From positions 175,715 through 239,714 of the forward strand of contig JAATWA010000002.1 in the NCBI GenBank assembly GCA_013361095.1: a stretch of DNA of 64,000 nucleotides, in the 5' to 3' direction. How positions within the stretch are numbered: the stretch's first letter is position 1; each line of letters starts with the position of its first letter. Below the pieces are notes generated by a model, which was not told the origin of the DNA, searched no databases, and saw nothing but the letters and a program-made list of their open reading frames with translations. This stretch comes from Pseudanabaena biceps. Lineage in GTDB: Bacteria; Cyanobacteriota; Cyanobacteriia; Pseudanabaenales; Pseudanabaenaceae. Shown here piece by piece: positions 1-10,148 of this stretch. Both the position numbers and the translations under genes were made by a program.

Positions 1-237
1 GAATTTAAGACAATTCAAGAAATCTTGGGACAACTTCACGATCGCGAAGTCTTACATCAATTCCTAGAATCTACTTTGAAGGCTGACTTGACAAAAGTTC
101 TGCCCACTGTAAATCAGATAATGAAACAGGAGCAAACAGCTTTTTGGCATAGCTGGCAACCGATTCAGGAGCGTTACCTCTCTTTAGACTTTCGCCAGTC
201 GGTGCGATCGCTACTCACAACACCGATATTGACATAG
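1..237 (+). CDS. CHAD-domain protein, C-terminal part
   Basis: The frame is open from the first base, so this is the 3' end of a gene that starts outside the window. About 78 residues are visible. The pattern LGQLHDREVLHQFLE, then a LP-T segment, F--W, and a final R-SVRSLL is typical of the last helices of CHAD domains. These are alpha-helical, His-rich domains thought to bind polyphosphate or other polyanions. The stop lies 24 bp before the pyruvate kinase start, so the two genes may be co-transcribed. The family call rests on this short helical tail only. Confidence 0.6.
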   Translation, partial: EFKTIQEILGQLHDREVLHQFLESTLKADLTKVLPTVNQIMKQEQTAFWHSWQPIQERYLSLDFRQSVRSLLTTPILT

Positions 238-261
238 GAATCACATAGGAATCTTTAAAAT

Positions 262-1824
262 ATGATTTGCACAACTCCAGAACTTAATGTTGAATCGCTA
301 AATCTATCTAGCCCCCATGTTTTATTAGCGACTCTTCAAGCACTGCGACAGCAAGTTGAAAGTCAAGGAGAAGAAACCTTTAGCAAATGGCGATCGCACA
401 TTGAGCGAATTGAGTTCTTTCCTAGCGCCCTGAATTTAGCTCAATACCTAGCATTGCGGCAAAATGACCTCCGCGAACTCCAAGCCGCACTAATGCCTTG
501 GGGCTTATCCTCATTAGGACGGATTGAAGCGCGGGTAATGCCTAATCTTGAAGCCGTTATCACCACATTGCAGGTAATTTGCGGCAAAGATTCTGCTGAA
601 CACAACCGCCCACCGATTGAGGCTTTCTTTGAGGGCAATCGTTTATTAGAACTGCACACGGAGGAATTATTTGGAAAAGCTTTTCCCCATCGTCGGGTCA
701 GAATTATGGTCACATTACCCACCGAAGCGGCAACTGACTATGCTTTAGTAAAAGAAATTATCAGACGAGGAGCAACCTGTCTGCGAATTAACTGCGCTCA
801 CGATACCTCTGAGGACTGGGAGCGGATGATCGATCATATTCGTCGGGCAGAACAAGAAAATAGAACCTCTTGTAAAGTGATGATGGATTTAGCAGGTCCA
901 AAAATCCGCACAGGAGCTGTACTTACACCAATAGATCGAAAGCGAGTATTTCGAGGAGATCGGATCTTGTTATCGCGTTGTATACCTGAATCAAAAGGTG
1001 AATTAGAGTCAGGCAAGGCGATCACATCACCTATAGAAGATTTTCAAATCTGCTGCACGGTTCCTGAAATTCTCGATTTATTAGTAGTTGACGCACCTGT
1101 TTATATCGATGACGGCAAGATTCGGACTCGCGTGGTTGATACCCAATATCGATTGCCAGATGGGCGATTAGGGCTGTTGCTACAAGTCACTCATGCTAGC
1201 CCCAAAGGAGTCAAACTTCGCCCTGAAAAAGGGTTGAATTTTCCAGAGACGATCTTGCCGCTTAACCCTCTCACTGCAAAGGATTTATGTGACCTAGATT
1301 TTGTCGCCAATCACGCCGATATTCTTGGTTACTCTTTTGTACAGCGACCTGCCGATATTGAGTTACTTCAACAAGAGTTGAATAACCGCTTAGGAGGTCG
1401 TTTGCCCAAACTCGCGATCGTTGCAAAGATTGAAACGGCGATCGCGGTTTCCAATCTGCCAGAATTGATCGTTTATGCAGCAGGTAAACAATCATTTGGC
1501 GTGATGATTGCTAGAGGTGACTTAGCCGTGGAAATCGGCTACCAAAGATTAACAGAGATTCAAGAAGAAATTCTTTGGCTTTGTGAAGCGGCTCATGTTC
1601 CCGTGATCTGGGCAACGCAAGTTCTCGAAAGCTTGGTCAAAGATGGAGCGCCTTCACGCGGAGAGATGACCGATGCGGCTATGGCTGAACGCGCTGAATG
1701 CGTGATGTTAAACAAAGGGCCATTTATTACCGAAGCGATTACTATTCTCGATGATGTTCTGACTCGAATGGAAGCACACCAGTCGAAAAAAACTCCCCAG
1801 TTACGCGCATTGCATTCTTGGTAA
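262..1824 (+). CDS. Pyruvate kinase with N-terminal extension and no C-terminal domain
   Basis: Converts phosphoenolpyruvate and ADP to pyruvate and ATP in lower glycolysis. The catalytic barrel is clear: RINCAHDT near residue 175, MDLAGPKIRTG near 210, the catalytic-lysine segment VAKIETAIAV near 390, MIARGDLAVEIG near 415 and ATQVLESLVKDGAPSRGEMTD near 455. Two things differ from the usual form of about 470-480 residues. An all-helical stretch of about 150 residues precedes the barrel, and the chain ends soon after the barrel, so the regulatory C-terminal domain that carries the allosteric site is missing. Allosteric control by the usual effectors is therefore unlikely (inference). A second housekeeping pyruvate kinase elsewhere is probable. 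Confidence 0.85.
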   Translation: MICTTPELNVESLNLSSPHVLLATLQALRQQVESQGEETFSKWRSHIERIEFFPSALNLAQYLALRQNDLRELQAALMPWGLSSLGRIEARVMPNLEAVITTLQVICGKDSAEHNRPPIEAFFEGNRLLELHTEELFGKAFPHRRVRIMVTLPTEAATDYALVKEIIRRGATCLRINCAHDTSEDWERMIDHIRRAEQENRTSCKVMMDLAGPKIRTGAVLTPIDRKRVFRGDRILLSRCIPESKGELESGKAITSPIEDFQICCTVPEILDLLVVDAPVYIDDGKIRTRVVDTQYRLPDGRLGLLLQVTHASPKGVKLRPEKGLNFPETILPLNPLTAKDLCDLDFVANHADILGYSFVQRPADIELLQQELNNRLGGRLPKLAIVAKIETAIAVSNLPELIVYAAGKQSFGVMIARGDLAVEIGYQRLTEIQEEILWLCEAAHVPVIWATQVLESLVKDGAPSRGEMTDAAMAERAECVMLNKGPFITEAITILDDVLTRMEAHQSKKTPQLRALHSW

Positions 1825-1851
1825 ACTAACCATAAGGAATGAAAATTTATT

Positions 1852-1904
1852 AAAACCAAAAACTGTTGGGGCGGGCTTCGCCCGCCCCAACAGTTTTTGG
1901 TTTT
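1852..1904. terminator. Long perfect palindrome after pyruvate kinase
   Basis: A perfect inverted repeat with arms of 25 bp and a loop of about 3 bases. The core is GGGGCGGGC-TTC-GCCCGCCCC, flanked by A-rich and T-rich arms. It lies between pyruvate kinase and the LprI-like gene and can work as a terminator in both directions. The GC-rich core in AT-rich surroundings also fits a dispersed palindromic repeat family. Confidence 0.6.
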
Positions 1905-1977
1905 AATTGCATAAGTTATTTATTTTTCATTCCTAAACATATAGATTTCAGTAATTTAGTTGATTTTTGAGTAATTT

Positions 1978-2376
1978 ATGATGAACATGCAATCTGTGAC
2001 CTCAATCCCTTTTACTGTGCTTTGCTTTTTCACTTTGAGTTCAACTGCTTTTGCCCAACCCCAAGTAAACTGCAAGTCTCCATACACCCAATTCGAGATG
2101 AATGTTTGTGCGGCGCAACAAGCAGGAGATGCTGATCGCGTACTCAATCAGGTCTATTCACAAGTTATCGCAAAATATAAGGGAACTGCACAGGAAGATC
2201 GACTAATTGATGCTCAAATATCATGGATCAAATTTCGAGATTTAGAATGTACTTTTGCGAAAAAACGATTTGAAGGAGGCTCAATTGCACCGATGATATA
2301 TTCTGATTGCCTAAAACGTCTTACTACCCAACGGACACAGGGTCTAAAAGTATATCTAACTGAAGGAGGTTTCTAG
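1978..2376 (+). CDS. Secreted LprI-like protein (DUF1311 family)
   Basis: A 132-residue protein with an N-terminal signal peptide (hydrophobic core at residues 8-24, likely cleavage after FAQ). The mature part has the family pattern: NC at the start, E-NVCAAQQ, an -LNQVYSQV- helix, AQISWIKFRDLEC, and a late conserved Cys in YSDCLKRLT. Four cysteines fit two disulfides. The family includes lysozyme inhibitor LprI, but many members have no known role, so only the fold-level call is firm. It acts outside the cytoplasm. Confidence 0.75.
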   Translation: MMNMQSVTSIPFTVLCFFTLSSTAFAQPQVNCKSPYTQFEMNVCAAQQAGDADRVLNQVYSQVIAKYKGTAQEDRLIDAQISWIKFRDLECTFAKKRFEGGSIAPMIYSDCLKRLTTQRTQGLKVYLTEGGF

Positions 2377-2394
2377 TAGGGTAGTGATCAAAGT

Positions 2395-2507
2395 GGTAGT
2401 GTGTCACATTTGTTGAACTAGGTAATTGATAAAAATGGCAAACCCATACCAGCATTTTTTATAGCTTATGCTTGTTATTTTCTCCCCAACAAATGTGAAA
2501 CATTACC
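2395..2507. mobile_element. 113 bp MITE-like element, copy 1
   Basis: Non-coding 113 bp unit with near-perfect terminal inverted repeats of about 20 bp, starting GGTAGTGTGTCACATTTG and ending CAAATGTGAAACATTACC. A second unit of exactly the same length, in reverse orientation, lies at 50687-50799 and differs at about five positions. Same length, terminal repeats and no coding capacity are the marks of a miniature inverted-repeat element. No clear target duplication is visible, and the parent transposase is not in this window. Confidence 0.7.
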
Positions 2508-2800
2508 GATATGTGAAGCGTTTTGGGGCGTTTGTCCTATGCTCCTTTTTTATTTCAAAAAAGCATACACCTCATTTTTCCTCAATTCCTCTCTATATAT
2601 ACTTCCTTACCACTTTTGTCAGTCAATCAGATCCTTAAGTTGGAGCTTAAGTTGTAATCTTGACTTGTATATATCAAGATTACATAACAAACTGTAGTAA
2701 GTAGGTCAGCATAATTACAACATAGGACATTTTAGGTGCATCTGTAATGCATCAAGTCTCTTGGCAATATTAGGTTGCACGATCGCTAACCCATTCTCTG
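2508..2800. promoter_or_regulatory. Transaldolase upstream region with palindrome
   Basis: No gene is seen here. It holds a perfect 10 bp inverted repeat, GTAATCTTGA at 2654-2663 and its complement at 2674-2683. Just before it, CTTAAGTTG occurs twice within 20 bp. Such symmetry upstream of the transaldolase start could be an operator, but no bound regulator can be named. Confidence 0.35.
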
Positions 2801-2857
2801 ATGATTCGTTTTAAGTCTACCGACTTACTTAACTATATACCTGTAACTTCTACTAAG

Positions 2858-3964
2858 ATGAACAGAGTAAACCTTGTACAAATCCTTCGGCAGCAAGGGC
2901 AATCTATCTGGCTCGATGGTCTTGAACGCAGTTTGATACTTACGGGGCAGTTACAGCGATCGGTCGATCTGGGTTTAAGAGGTCTACTCTCAAACTTCAC
3001 AAGTTTAGAGCAGGCAATTCGAGCAGGAAGCTACGATCACGACTTTAGGGCGATTGCACATCAACTAGATATCAATCCTCGATCGCTCTATGAGTATCTC
3101 ATAATTCAGGATATGCAATTAGCTGCCGATCTGCTCAAAGCGTTTCACAGTCAGACTCATGCTGGCGATGGCTTTGTTAACTTAGATCTACCGCCCCATG
3201 CTGCATTCGATACGCAAGCAACTCTAACGGAAGCCCATCGGCTCTGGCAAACAGTGGGTTGGTCTAATTTAATGCTCAAGATTCCAGCAACTGCGGCTAC
3301 ATTGCCAGCGATCGCACAACTGATCCAAGATGGAATCAATGTAAATGTGACATTGCTCTTTTCTCAAGATGTTTACGAACAGGTCGCAGAATCCTACTTG
3401 AGGGGACTAGAAGTCTTATCGATACAAGGGAAGGACGTTAGCAAAGTTGCAGGCGTTGCTAGTTTACCAGTCAGTCGTCTTGATGACGCGATCGCCGCAC
3501 AGTTTCAGGTCACAGGGCAGGATGAAGTTTTAAGGGAATCATTTCTTGGCAATGTTGCAATCGCTCAAGCAAAGGTGATGTATCAGCACTATCAATCCAT
3601 TTATCAAAGCGATCGCTGGCAATCGTTAGCACATCTGGGGGCGCAGCCCCAGCGGTTGTTGTGGGATATCACCTCTATTGAGAACAATCGCTTTCGCACT
3701 CAGCATTACATTCAGTCTCTGATGGATGAAAGCACAGTGCTGGCGCTAACTCCACAGATCTTTCAAGTGCAGGAACTGTACAGCCCTTCGGAGGCTGACT
3801 TCACCGTAGGAATTGACGCTGCCCATCAAATCTTAAACAACCTGGAGAATCTGATCTCTCTAGAAACACTCACTGATCGGTTGTTGACTGAGGAATTGCA
3901 ACGATCGCAGGATGCCTACCAACAATTACTGAGCGCGATCGAACAAAAACGACAGTCTTTTTAA
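2858..3964 (+). CDS. tal: Transaldolase
   Basis: Transfers a dihydroxyacetone unit from sedoheptulose-7-phosphate to glyceraldehyde-3-phosphate in the pentose phosphate pathway. The Schiff-base lysine sits in LMLKIPAT. Other family marks are QSIWLDGLERSLI near the N-terminus, INVNVTLLFS, and VASLPVSRLDDAI, where the usual VASFFVSR-D is altered. The ATG at 2858 is preferred because family members begin about 15 residues before QSIWLD. An in-frame ATG at 2801 would add 19 residues. At the 3' end TAA overlaps the stop of the convergent WD40 gene by three bases. The C-terminal third is divergent (LLWDITSIENN in place of the usual LLWASTGTKN). Confidence 0.82.
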   Translation: MNRVNLVQILRQQGQSIWLDGLERSLILTGQLQRSVDLGLRGLLSNFTSLEQAIRAGSYDHDFRAIAHQLDINPRSLYEYLIIQDMQLAADLLKAFHSQTHAGDGFVNLDLPPHAAFDTQATLTEAHRLWQTVGWSNLMLKIPATAATLPAIAQLIQDGINVNVTLLFSQDVYEQVAESYLRGLEVLSIQGKDVSKVAGVASLPVSRLDDAIAAQFQVTGQDEVLRESFLGNVAIAQAKVMYQHYQSIYQSDRWQSLAHLGAQPQRLLWDITSIENNRFRTQHYIQSLMDESTVLALTPQIFQVQELYSPSEADFTVGIDAAHQILNNLENLISLETLTDRLLTEELQRSQDAYQQLLSAIEQKRQSF

Positions 3965-4694
3965 GTTTCGACTGCCCCTAAAGCCTTTAGTGTGGCTTGC
4001 TGTGCAGTGGTTAATCCTCGCACACCTCTGATGTTCATGCCCTCATACAGGCGGTCTGCTCTTAAGGTTTTGAGACAATCCGCCGTTTTTACATCCCAAA
4101 GCTTGATTGTCCGATCTTGACTGCCACTAGCAAGCACTTGACCATCAGGACTAAAGCTGACCGAGGAAACCCACCCTGTATGACCTTGCAATCTGTTAAT
4201 GCAATTACCCGTCTGAATATCCCACAAGCGAACTTGGCGATCGGCACCACCACTAACCAACAATTGACCATCAGGACTAAATGCTACAGACCAGACCCAG
4301 CCAGTATGGTCTTGTAATACATTCAGACAATTACCTGTCTGAACATCCCACAAGCGAACCTCTTGGTCATCGCCACCACTAGCTAAAAATCGACCATCAG
4401 GGCTGAACGCAAGCGTTCGCGTACCACTGATATGCCCTTGTAAAATCTTGAGACAGATTCCATCTCGCACATGCCATAACCGAATTGAAAGATCGTTACT
4501 GCAACTTGCTAGGATATTACCATCAGGACTAAAGGCTACCGACCAAACCCAATCGGTATGACCATCTAAGACTTTGAAACAAGTCCCTTGATTGATATCC
4601 CACAGGCGAATAGAACCATCAAAGCTACCACTTGCGAGGATAGGAGCCTCCCCTTCAGTAAGAAGAGGACTAAAATTGAGCGATCGCACACCAC
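3961..4694 (-). pseudogene. 3' part of IS-interrupted STAND-WD40 gene
   Basis: Second half of the gene that starts at 8871. It holds the end of WD40 repeat 10, full repeats 11-14 (each ending in the RLWD-type motif and a GHT start) and a short conserved tail, EGMNIRGVRGLTTAQQATLK, typical of cyanobacterial NB-ARC-WD40 proteins. Cut off from its promoter by the insertion, it has no obvious way to be translated except from an internal ATG at 4689. Joining it to the 5' part through a single TA restores the frame. Confidence 0.85.
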
Positions 4695-4696
4695 TA

Positions 4697-5990
4697 GTAC
4701 AAGGCGGCTAAAGTGAAGAAACATACTTTTAGACGGCTAAAGCCTTACCTTTATAAGTCCATTTAAAAGGCTTAGCCATAGTACGGTTGAAGTAGTCAAT
4801 AAATAAGATAATGCGAGACTTCAAATCGGCTTGAGAGATAAAGTTACCGCGTCTGAGTAACTTACGCATCAAGATTCCAAACCAAATCTCAATCTGATTA
4901 AGCCAAGAACAATGCTTGGGAGTAAAATAAAAAACAATACGATGATTTTTATCGGTTAAGAAATCAGTCCTTGTCTGCATGGACTTGAGGATGCCGCACT
5001 TACCTTTGACACCTAAATCAATCTCCAATCTTTCGACTTGTGCAACATAGCGAACGAGGGATTCCGATTGATGAGTGTTGAGACAATCCATAACTAAATG
5101 CCATTTGTTAGCATCAGGATTAGTGGCTATAGTTTGTTGGACATGAGTAAGATAGGCAACTTCAGTACGTGTATCGCCCACAGAAGCCTTGATGACTAAA
5201 CCCGTGGCGACATCAAAACTGGCGATTAAGGTTTGAGTACCATGTCGAATATATTCAAACTCGCGACGGTGAATCTTACTAGGTTCTAAGGGCTTATCAG
5301 GATATTTGCGCTCAAGGGCTTGGATACCCGTCATTTCATCAAGACTAATAGTTTGTTCACCTAAGGCAGCTCGCTCTATTGCATTTAAGTAATTGTCAGT
5401 AATGGCTGTTACTTTTTGTTCAAACAATGGGTCAGGCGCTGGATTCAGTCAGTAACCTGATTGATGCGGTTTGATATCTGCTTCGGCAAGTAAGCGTCCA
5501 ACGTGCCTCGGTGATATCGTGGTCACAATCCCGCGTTGAATCATTTCATCGGCGAGTTCGCGACTTGTCCATTGGCTGATTGGGCGACCACTCTCCTCTG
5601 GACTTTCACAGGCGATTGCAAATAAGTGCATGATTTGCTCAAGCTCGAATGTCGGTGGTGTACCCGAACGCTCGGCATCTTTCAAACAATCCAACACGCC
5701 TATGTCTTTTTCCCGTCCCCACACCCATCGGTCTCGCCACAATCGGGCACTTTTGCGGCTGATATCTAATTCCCGCGCTATCATTGCTTGACTGTATCCT
5801 TGAGAGGCTAAAACAACAATCTTTGCTCGTTGGGCTATTTGCTGCGGTGTACTGTGTCGATTGATTATCTGTTCCAATTCTTCTTGTTCCAACTCTTCTA
5901 AATGCAATGCTTTTGCAGATCCCGTAAACACTAATTTTTGACCGTTATTTCATTTCTTCTTATAGTATCTTCACTTTAGCCGCCTTGTAC
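4697..5990 (-). mobile_element. IS630-type element A, copy 1 (1294 bp)
   Basis: Ends are inverted repeats of about 24 bp beginning GTACAAGGCGGCTAAAGTGA. A TA dinucleotide flanks each side (4695-4696 and 5991-5992), as expected for IS630/Tc1-mariner elements. It sits inside WD40 repeat 10 of the STAND gene. Deleting the element and one TA gives an in-frame Q-G-H-T-S-G-V-R-S junction, so there was no other damage at insertion. An identical-length copy is at 26853-28146. Confidence 0.93.
4729..5931 (-). pseudogene. IS630-type transposase A with in-frame TGA
   Basis: One reading frame of 401 codons is broken only by TGA at 5449-5451. The part before the stop (160 residues) has the N-terminal helix-turn-helix domain. 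The part after it (232 residues from the TTG at 5427) holds the DDE catalytic core: SLDEMT, MDCLNTHQS and TPKHCSWLNQIE. In relatives this junction reads Y-W-L-N-P, so the stop replaces a Trp codon (TGG to TGA). It may be inactive, or expressed through read-through. The second copy has the same stop. Confidence 0.88.
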
Positions 5991-8871
5991 TAGTATGTCC
6001 TTGTAAAACCTTCAGGCAGGTTCCTTGGGATAGATCCCAGAGGCGAATTTGCATATCATTGCTACTACTTGCTAAAATTTGGTAATCTGGGCTAAACTCC
6101 ACAGATCGCACCCAATTTGTATGTCCCGACAATACTTTTAGACAATTTCCATTCTGTCGATCCCACAGACGCACTAATCCATCATGACTGCCACTGGCGA
6201 TCTGCTGACTATTTGGGCTAAAACTGACCGACCAGATGCCAGCCTGACTCCCCTGTAATACTTTAAGACAGGTTCCATCGCGTCCATTCCACAGCCGCAT
6301 CGAGAAATCTAAGCTGGCACTAGCGAGAAGTAAATCATCGCTGATAGCAGGACTAAAAACTACAGAACGTACAGCACCTGTATGTCCTTGTAAAACGCTA
6401 AGACAGGTTCCATTCTCAACGTTCCACAACCGAATTGAGGCATCATTGCTGCCGCTGGCTAGGGTTTGACCATCGGGACTAAAATCGACTGACCAGATCC
6501 AGTCGGTATGTCCATTGAGGATGCTGCGACATACCTTCTCTCGAACATCCCACAACCGAATTGAGCCATCATTACCACCACTGGCGAGAAGCTGACCATC
6601 GGGGCTAAAGGCGATCGCCCATACGCCACCAGAATCATCCTCCAAAATGGTATCACAGGTGCCATTCCAAACATTCCACAGCCGAATCGTGCGATCGTGA
6701 CTGCCACTAGCTAAGGTATAACCGTCAGGGCTAAAACGAATCCCATGTATAGCACCACTATGCCCTTGCAACACCCTGAGACAATCCCCAGTTTGGACAT
6801 TCCATAGTCGAATTGTCCGATCTTCACTGCCTGTTGCGAGAATTTGTGCAGGCTCTGATGACTGGTTCCCAGTACGCTCGCAAAAGCAAACTGACCAAAC
6901 AGCATCGGTATGTCCCTGCAAGGTTTTCAGACTGCGACCATCCACAATATTCCACAATCGAACCGACCCATCACTACTGCCACTACCCAGTAGGCAATTG
7001 TCTGAACTAAAAGCAAGTGACCACATCCAGCCCGTATATCCTTGCAAGGTCAGGAGTTGCTGACCATCAGCTAACCGCAGACAAATCTCGCCATCAACAT
7101 CTCCAGATGCTAATAGACGACCATCGGGGCTAAAAGCAAGTGATACAAGACTATTGAGACTTTCCGCAAACACTGACTTTGCCAGATCGGCGTTGCAAAA
7201 ATTTACTCCTGTCAGGTTGACTTGCCGTAAATCAGCTTGCCATACCGTTAGCCCCGAAAAGTTACAGCCGCGTAAATCTCTTTGCAAATGCACCAGTAGG
7301 TTGAGAAGGTTCCCCACCAAATAATTTGACGATTGTGGTGCTTGCTTTTCCAGCATCGTTTTCAACTGCTGCTCGATCGCTTCAAGGTTACCAAACTGTG
7401 CCAGCAAGTGTTCTGCAAGAGGTTCAAGAATCAGCCGCTTTTGCATCTCCCGAACATAGTCTTTTGCCTGTGCTTTCGTCAAAGCATGGGTTCTGAGTCG
7501 CTCAGGCATTTGAATGGCAATTTCCTCAGAAACACACTGAACGAACCGATCTGTTGCATATTCCAACACCACAGGTTGTAGAAAGAACCGTTCACCCTCT
7601 TTTTCAATTAGCGATCGCTGTCTTAGAGAGCGAATCGCATCTGGAAGCCTGCGCTTAGAAGTTGCGGTGACAGCATCCTCACTCAATTCAGACAGGGAAA
7701 TAGGTTCTCGATTAATTGCCAACCAAAACAGCATTTCTCGTTCGATCTCAGAGATGCGATCGAACTGTCGTTGGAGCAAATCGCGAATGTCATCGAAGAC
7801 AGCTAACCCCTGCTGCACATAGTTCAAAGCCCCAACTATTCTGCCATTAAAAAGTTCTTGAACCCCAGAGGCTACTAGCTTCAGTGCTAAGGGATTCCCA
7901 CCATAGTGTGCGACCAATCGTTCCCATTCTAATTCTGTGCCTGCGAATGTACCTTTGTAGCGAAATAGTTCTCTTCCTGCCTCTGGATTTAGCCCCTTTA
8001 GCAGTAGAGATCGTACCGAGAGTGCCTCACCCTCCAGCAGCACAATCTCTCTGGGCTTTTCGCGACTGGTGAGCAGCAAGCAACTCTGATGCGATGCCTC
8101 CCCAATATTTTTGAACAATTGACCATACTTCTCATAACCTGCTCGATACTGTCCAATTTGTCCCGCACTTAGGATAGTTTCAGCATTGTCTAGAATTAGC
8201 AAACAGCGGCAGGATCGTAAGCCTTCCATCAGCTTTAGCAATTTTCCATCTAGACTACTCGGTAGAGCGATGTCTTCTCCCTGCGCTCGTAAGAGAATTG
8301 GCAGCACGTTGTCTAACCACTCTTCAAAAGGTGGTGCATTTTGTAGCGATCGCCACACCACCACTTCAAACTCTGATTGAATTTGCTGTACTAGCTTGGC
8401 TGCCAATGTGCTTTTGCCGATCCCACCAATCCCCAACAACAGGACGAGGCGGCAATGTTCCTCTAGCACCCACTGCTTGAGGCGCATCAGTTCTTCATTA
8501 CGTCCACAGAAGGTAGAGATATCAATGCTACTAACCCAATCTGATAGAGGTCGTTCTACTTGAACAATCGCCTCAGAAGACTCAATCAAAGAACTCGGTA
8601 GCATGTAATCATTCTTGCTTAACTCCAAACCAAAGGCTCGAAATGCCCACTGCAAGGATTGCTTGTCTATCGGCTCTGAGCGTCCTAGCACCTTGGCGAT
8701 CGTGTTGAGGGACAGACCCATGCGTTCGCTTAGTTCCTCTAACGTGAAGTGATCGCCAGCATTCTCATCGAACTCGGCTTGGATTTTAGCAGCTAGAAAT
8801 TTTCCCCAGCCCTGCACCGTCAGGATCACGCCTCGGTAGCGTTTGGCTTTTTGTAGTTGCATCAAAATCAC
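5991..8871 (-). pseudogene. 5' part of STAND protein: HTH, NB-ARC, WD40
   Basis: Signalling ATPase of the STAND class. In order: an N-terminal helical/HTH region (residues 1-95, FTLEELSERMGLS); NB-ARC from about 120 (Walker A GIGGIGKST, Walker B CLLILDNAET, GNPLALKLVA); a winged-helix region; a pentapeptide-like stretch (LRGCNFSGLTVWQADLRQVN); nine complete WD40 repeats and the start of a tenth. With the 3' part the intact protein would have 1204 residues and 14 WD40 repeats, enough for two seven-bladed propellers. As it stands the second propeller is lost and five foreign residues (TRRLK) end the chain. Related proteins serve as sensors in signalling, cell death or anti-phage defence; the trigger here is unknown. 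Confidence 0.9.
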
Positions 8872-8936
8872 CTAGAACGAGACGAAACCTAAACAAAATA
8901 TAAAGGCTTAGACCCCAAAAGTAAACAAATCGGGAT

Positions 8937-8960
8937 GCTTAAGTTGAAACTAACTTAAGC
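8937..8960. promoter_or_regulatory. Palindrome between divergent STAND and nitroreductase genes
   Basis: GCTTAAGTT and its exact complement AACTTAAGC are separated by six bases, in the 170 bp gap between the divergent starts at 8871 and 9051. The position suits an operator acting on one or both promoters. No regulator is identified. Confidence 0.35.
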
Positions 8961-9050
8961 CCTATCTTTAGAAACTTACATGGTCAAATTTCGGCGATCG
9001 CTAAACAATAGGTACAACATTCAGAATTACAAGCATAAGGAAGAATGATT

Positions 9051-9659
9051 ATGTCTGACAAGCAAGCATTAACAGACTATCCGATCCATAAATTCCTCGC
9101 TGAGCGCTGGAGTCCCTATGCCTTTGAGGATCGTCCAGTTGCAGAAGCCGATCTTCGTTCGTTGTTTGAGGCAGCGCGATGGTCGGCATCTTCCTATAAC
9201 GAGCAGCCTTGGAGCTACATAGTGGCGACCAAAGAGAATCCTGAGCAGTTTCAACAACTTTTATCGTGCCTTGTCGAAGGAAATCAGATCTGGGCAAAGA
9301 ATGCTCCCGTTTTGGTTCTGAGCATTGCTAGTCTGAAGTTTATGCTCAATAACGAAAACAACAGGGCTGCAATTCACGACCTCGGGCTTGCCAATGGCAA
9401 TCTTGCGGTAGAGGCGACAGCAAGAGGACTTTGCGTCCATCAGATGATCGGTATTCTTCCTGACAAGGCTCGCGAGCTCTTTAAAATTCCTCAAGATTGT
9501 GAGGCATTAGCAGGGATCGTGATCGGATATCAAGGCGATCCGAACTTACTTCCAGATGCTCTTAAGGAACGCGATCTCGCCCCGAGGCAACGAAAGTCGG
9601 TGGAGCTATTTGTATTCAGCGACAAGTGGGGAAATTCCTCACCGTTGGTAAAGCGATAG
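9051..9659 (+). CDS. Nitroreductase family protein
   Basis: An FMN-dependent NAD(P)H oxidoreductase, probably reducing nitroaromatics, quinones or similar electrophiles in the cytosol. Family marks are RWSPYAF with R-S near the N-terminus, ARWSASSYNEQPWSY for FMN binding, and the HQMIGI and GIVIGY segments near the C-terminus. The length of 202 residues is normal. The ATG at 9051 is preferred over the ATG at 9045 because AAGGAAG at 9038-9044 is well spaced for it and touches the earlier one. It opens a plus-strand run of redox genes. The natural substrate cannot be read from the sequence. Confidence 0.85.
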   Translation: MSDKQALTDYPIHKFLAERWSPYAFEDRPVAEADLRSLFEAARWSASSYNEQPWSYIVATKENPEQFQQLLSCLVEGNQIWAKNAPVLVLSIASLKFMLNNENNRAAIHDLGLANGNLAVEATARGLCVHQMIGILPDKARELFKIPQDCEALAGIVIGYQGDPNLLPDALKERDLAPRQRKSVELFVFSDKWGNSSPLVKR

Positions 9660-9692
9660 CGCCTAGTTAAGCCCAGTCAGAATGAGGGAAGT

Positions 9693-10079
9693 ATGCCCAC
9701 GATCGCGCTAGAAATTATTCAGCAGGCTTACATCTATCTCGCAGAGAAAGATATTCCTAATTATTTTTCACTAATGTCCCCTAATGTTGAGTTTTATCAA
9801 ACGGAAGCACTTCCTTGGGGCGGCGAGTATCGCGGCTTCGATGAGATTCAAGTTTTCTTCTTCAAGATTTTCCTGTTGATTGATTCTTCCGTCGAGATAT
9901 CTCAATATATCCAAGCGGGTGAGAGAACTGTAGCGATCGGCAAGACAATTGGTTCTGCGAAGTTAACTGGAAAAAAGTTCAGTTGTAACTTGGCTCATAT
10001 CTGGACAGTCAAGGAAGAAAAAATTATGCGATTAGAGGTTTACATTGACACAGATGTTATGAATGCCGCACTGAGCTAA
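9693..10079 (+). CDS. SnoaL-like / NTF2-fold protein
   Basis: A 128-residue single-domain protein with the NTF2-like order: an initial helix (EIIQQAYIYLAEKDIPNYFS), then V-F-Q, GGEYRGFDEIQVFF, and strands ending HIWTVKEEKIMRLEVYID. The family includes ketosteroid isomerase-like and polyketide cyclase-like enzymes as well as binding proteins. No specific activity can be assigned. It lies 33 bp after the nitroreductase gene in the same direction and is likely co-transcribed. Confidence 0.75.
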   Translation: MPTIALEIIQQAYIYLAEKDIPNYFSLMSPNVEFYQTEALPWGGEYRGFDEIQVFFFKIFLLIDSSVEISQYIQAGERTVAIGKTIGSAKLTGKKFSCNLAHIWTVKEEKIMRLEVYIDTDVMNAALS

Positions 10080-10148
10080 GCCGAACAGGTCATTTTGGCT
10101 AAACTTCCGAATCTTGAATGGTATATGTCAAAAACATAGGAGATGGCA

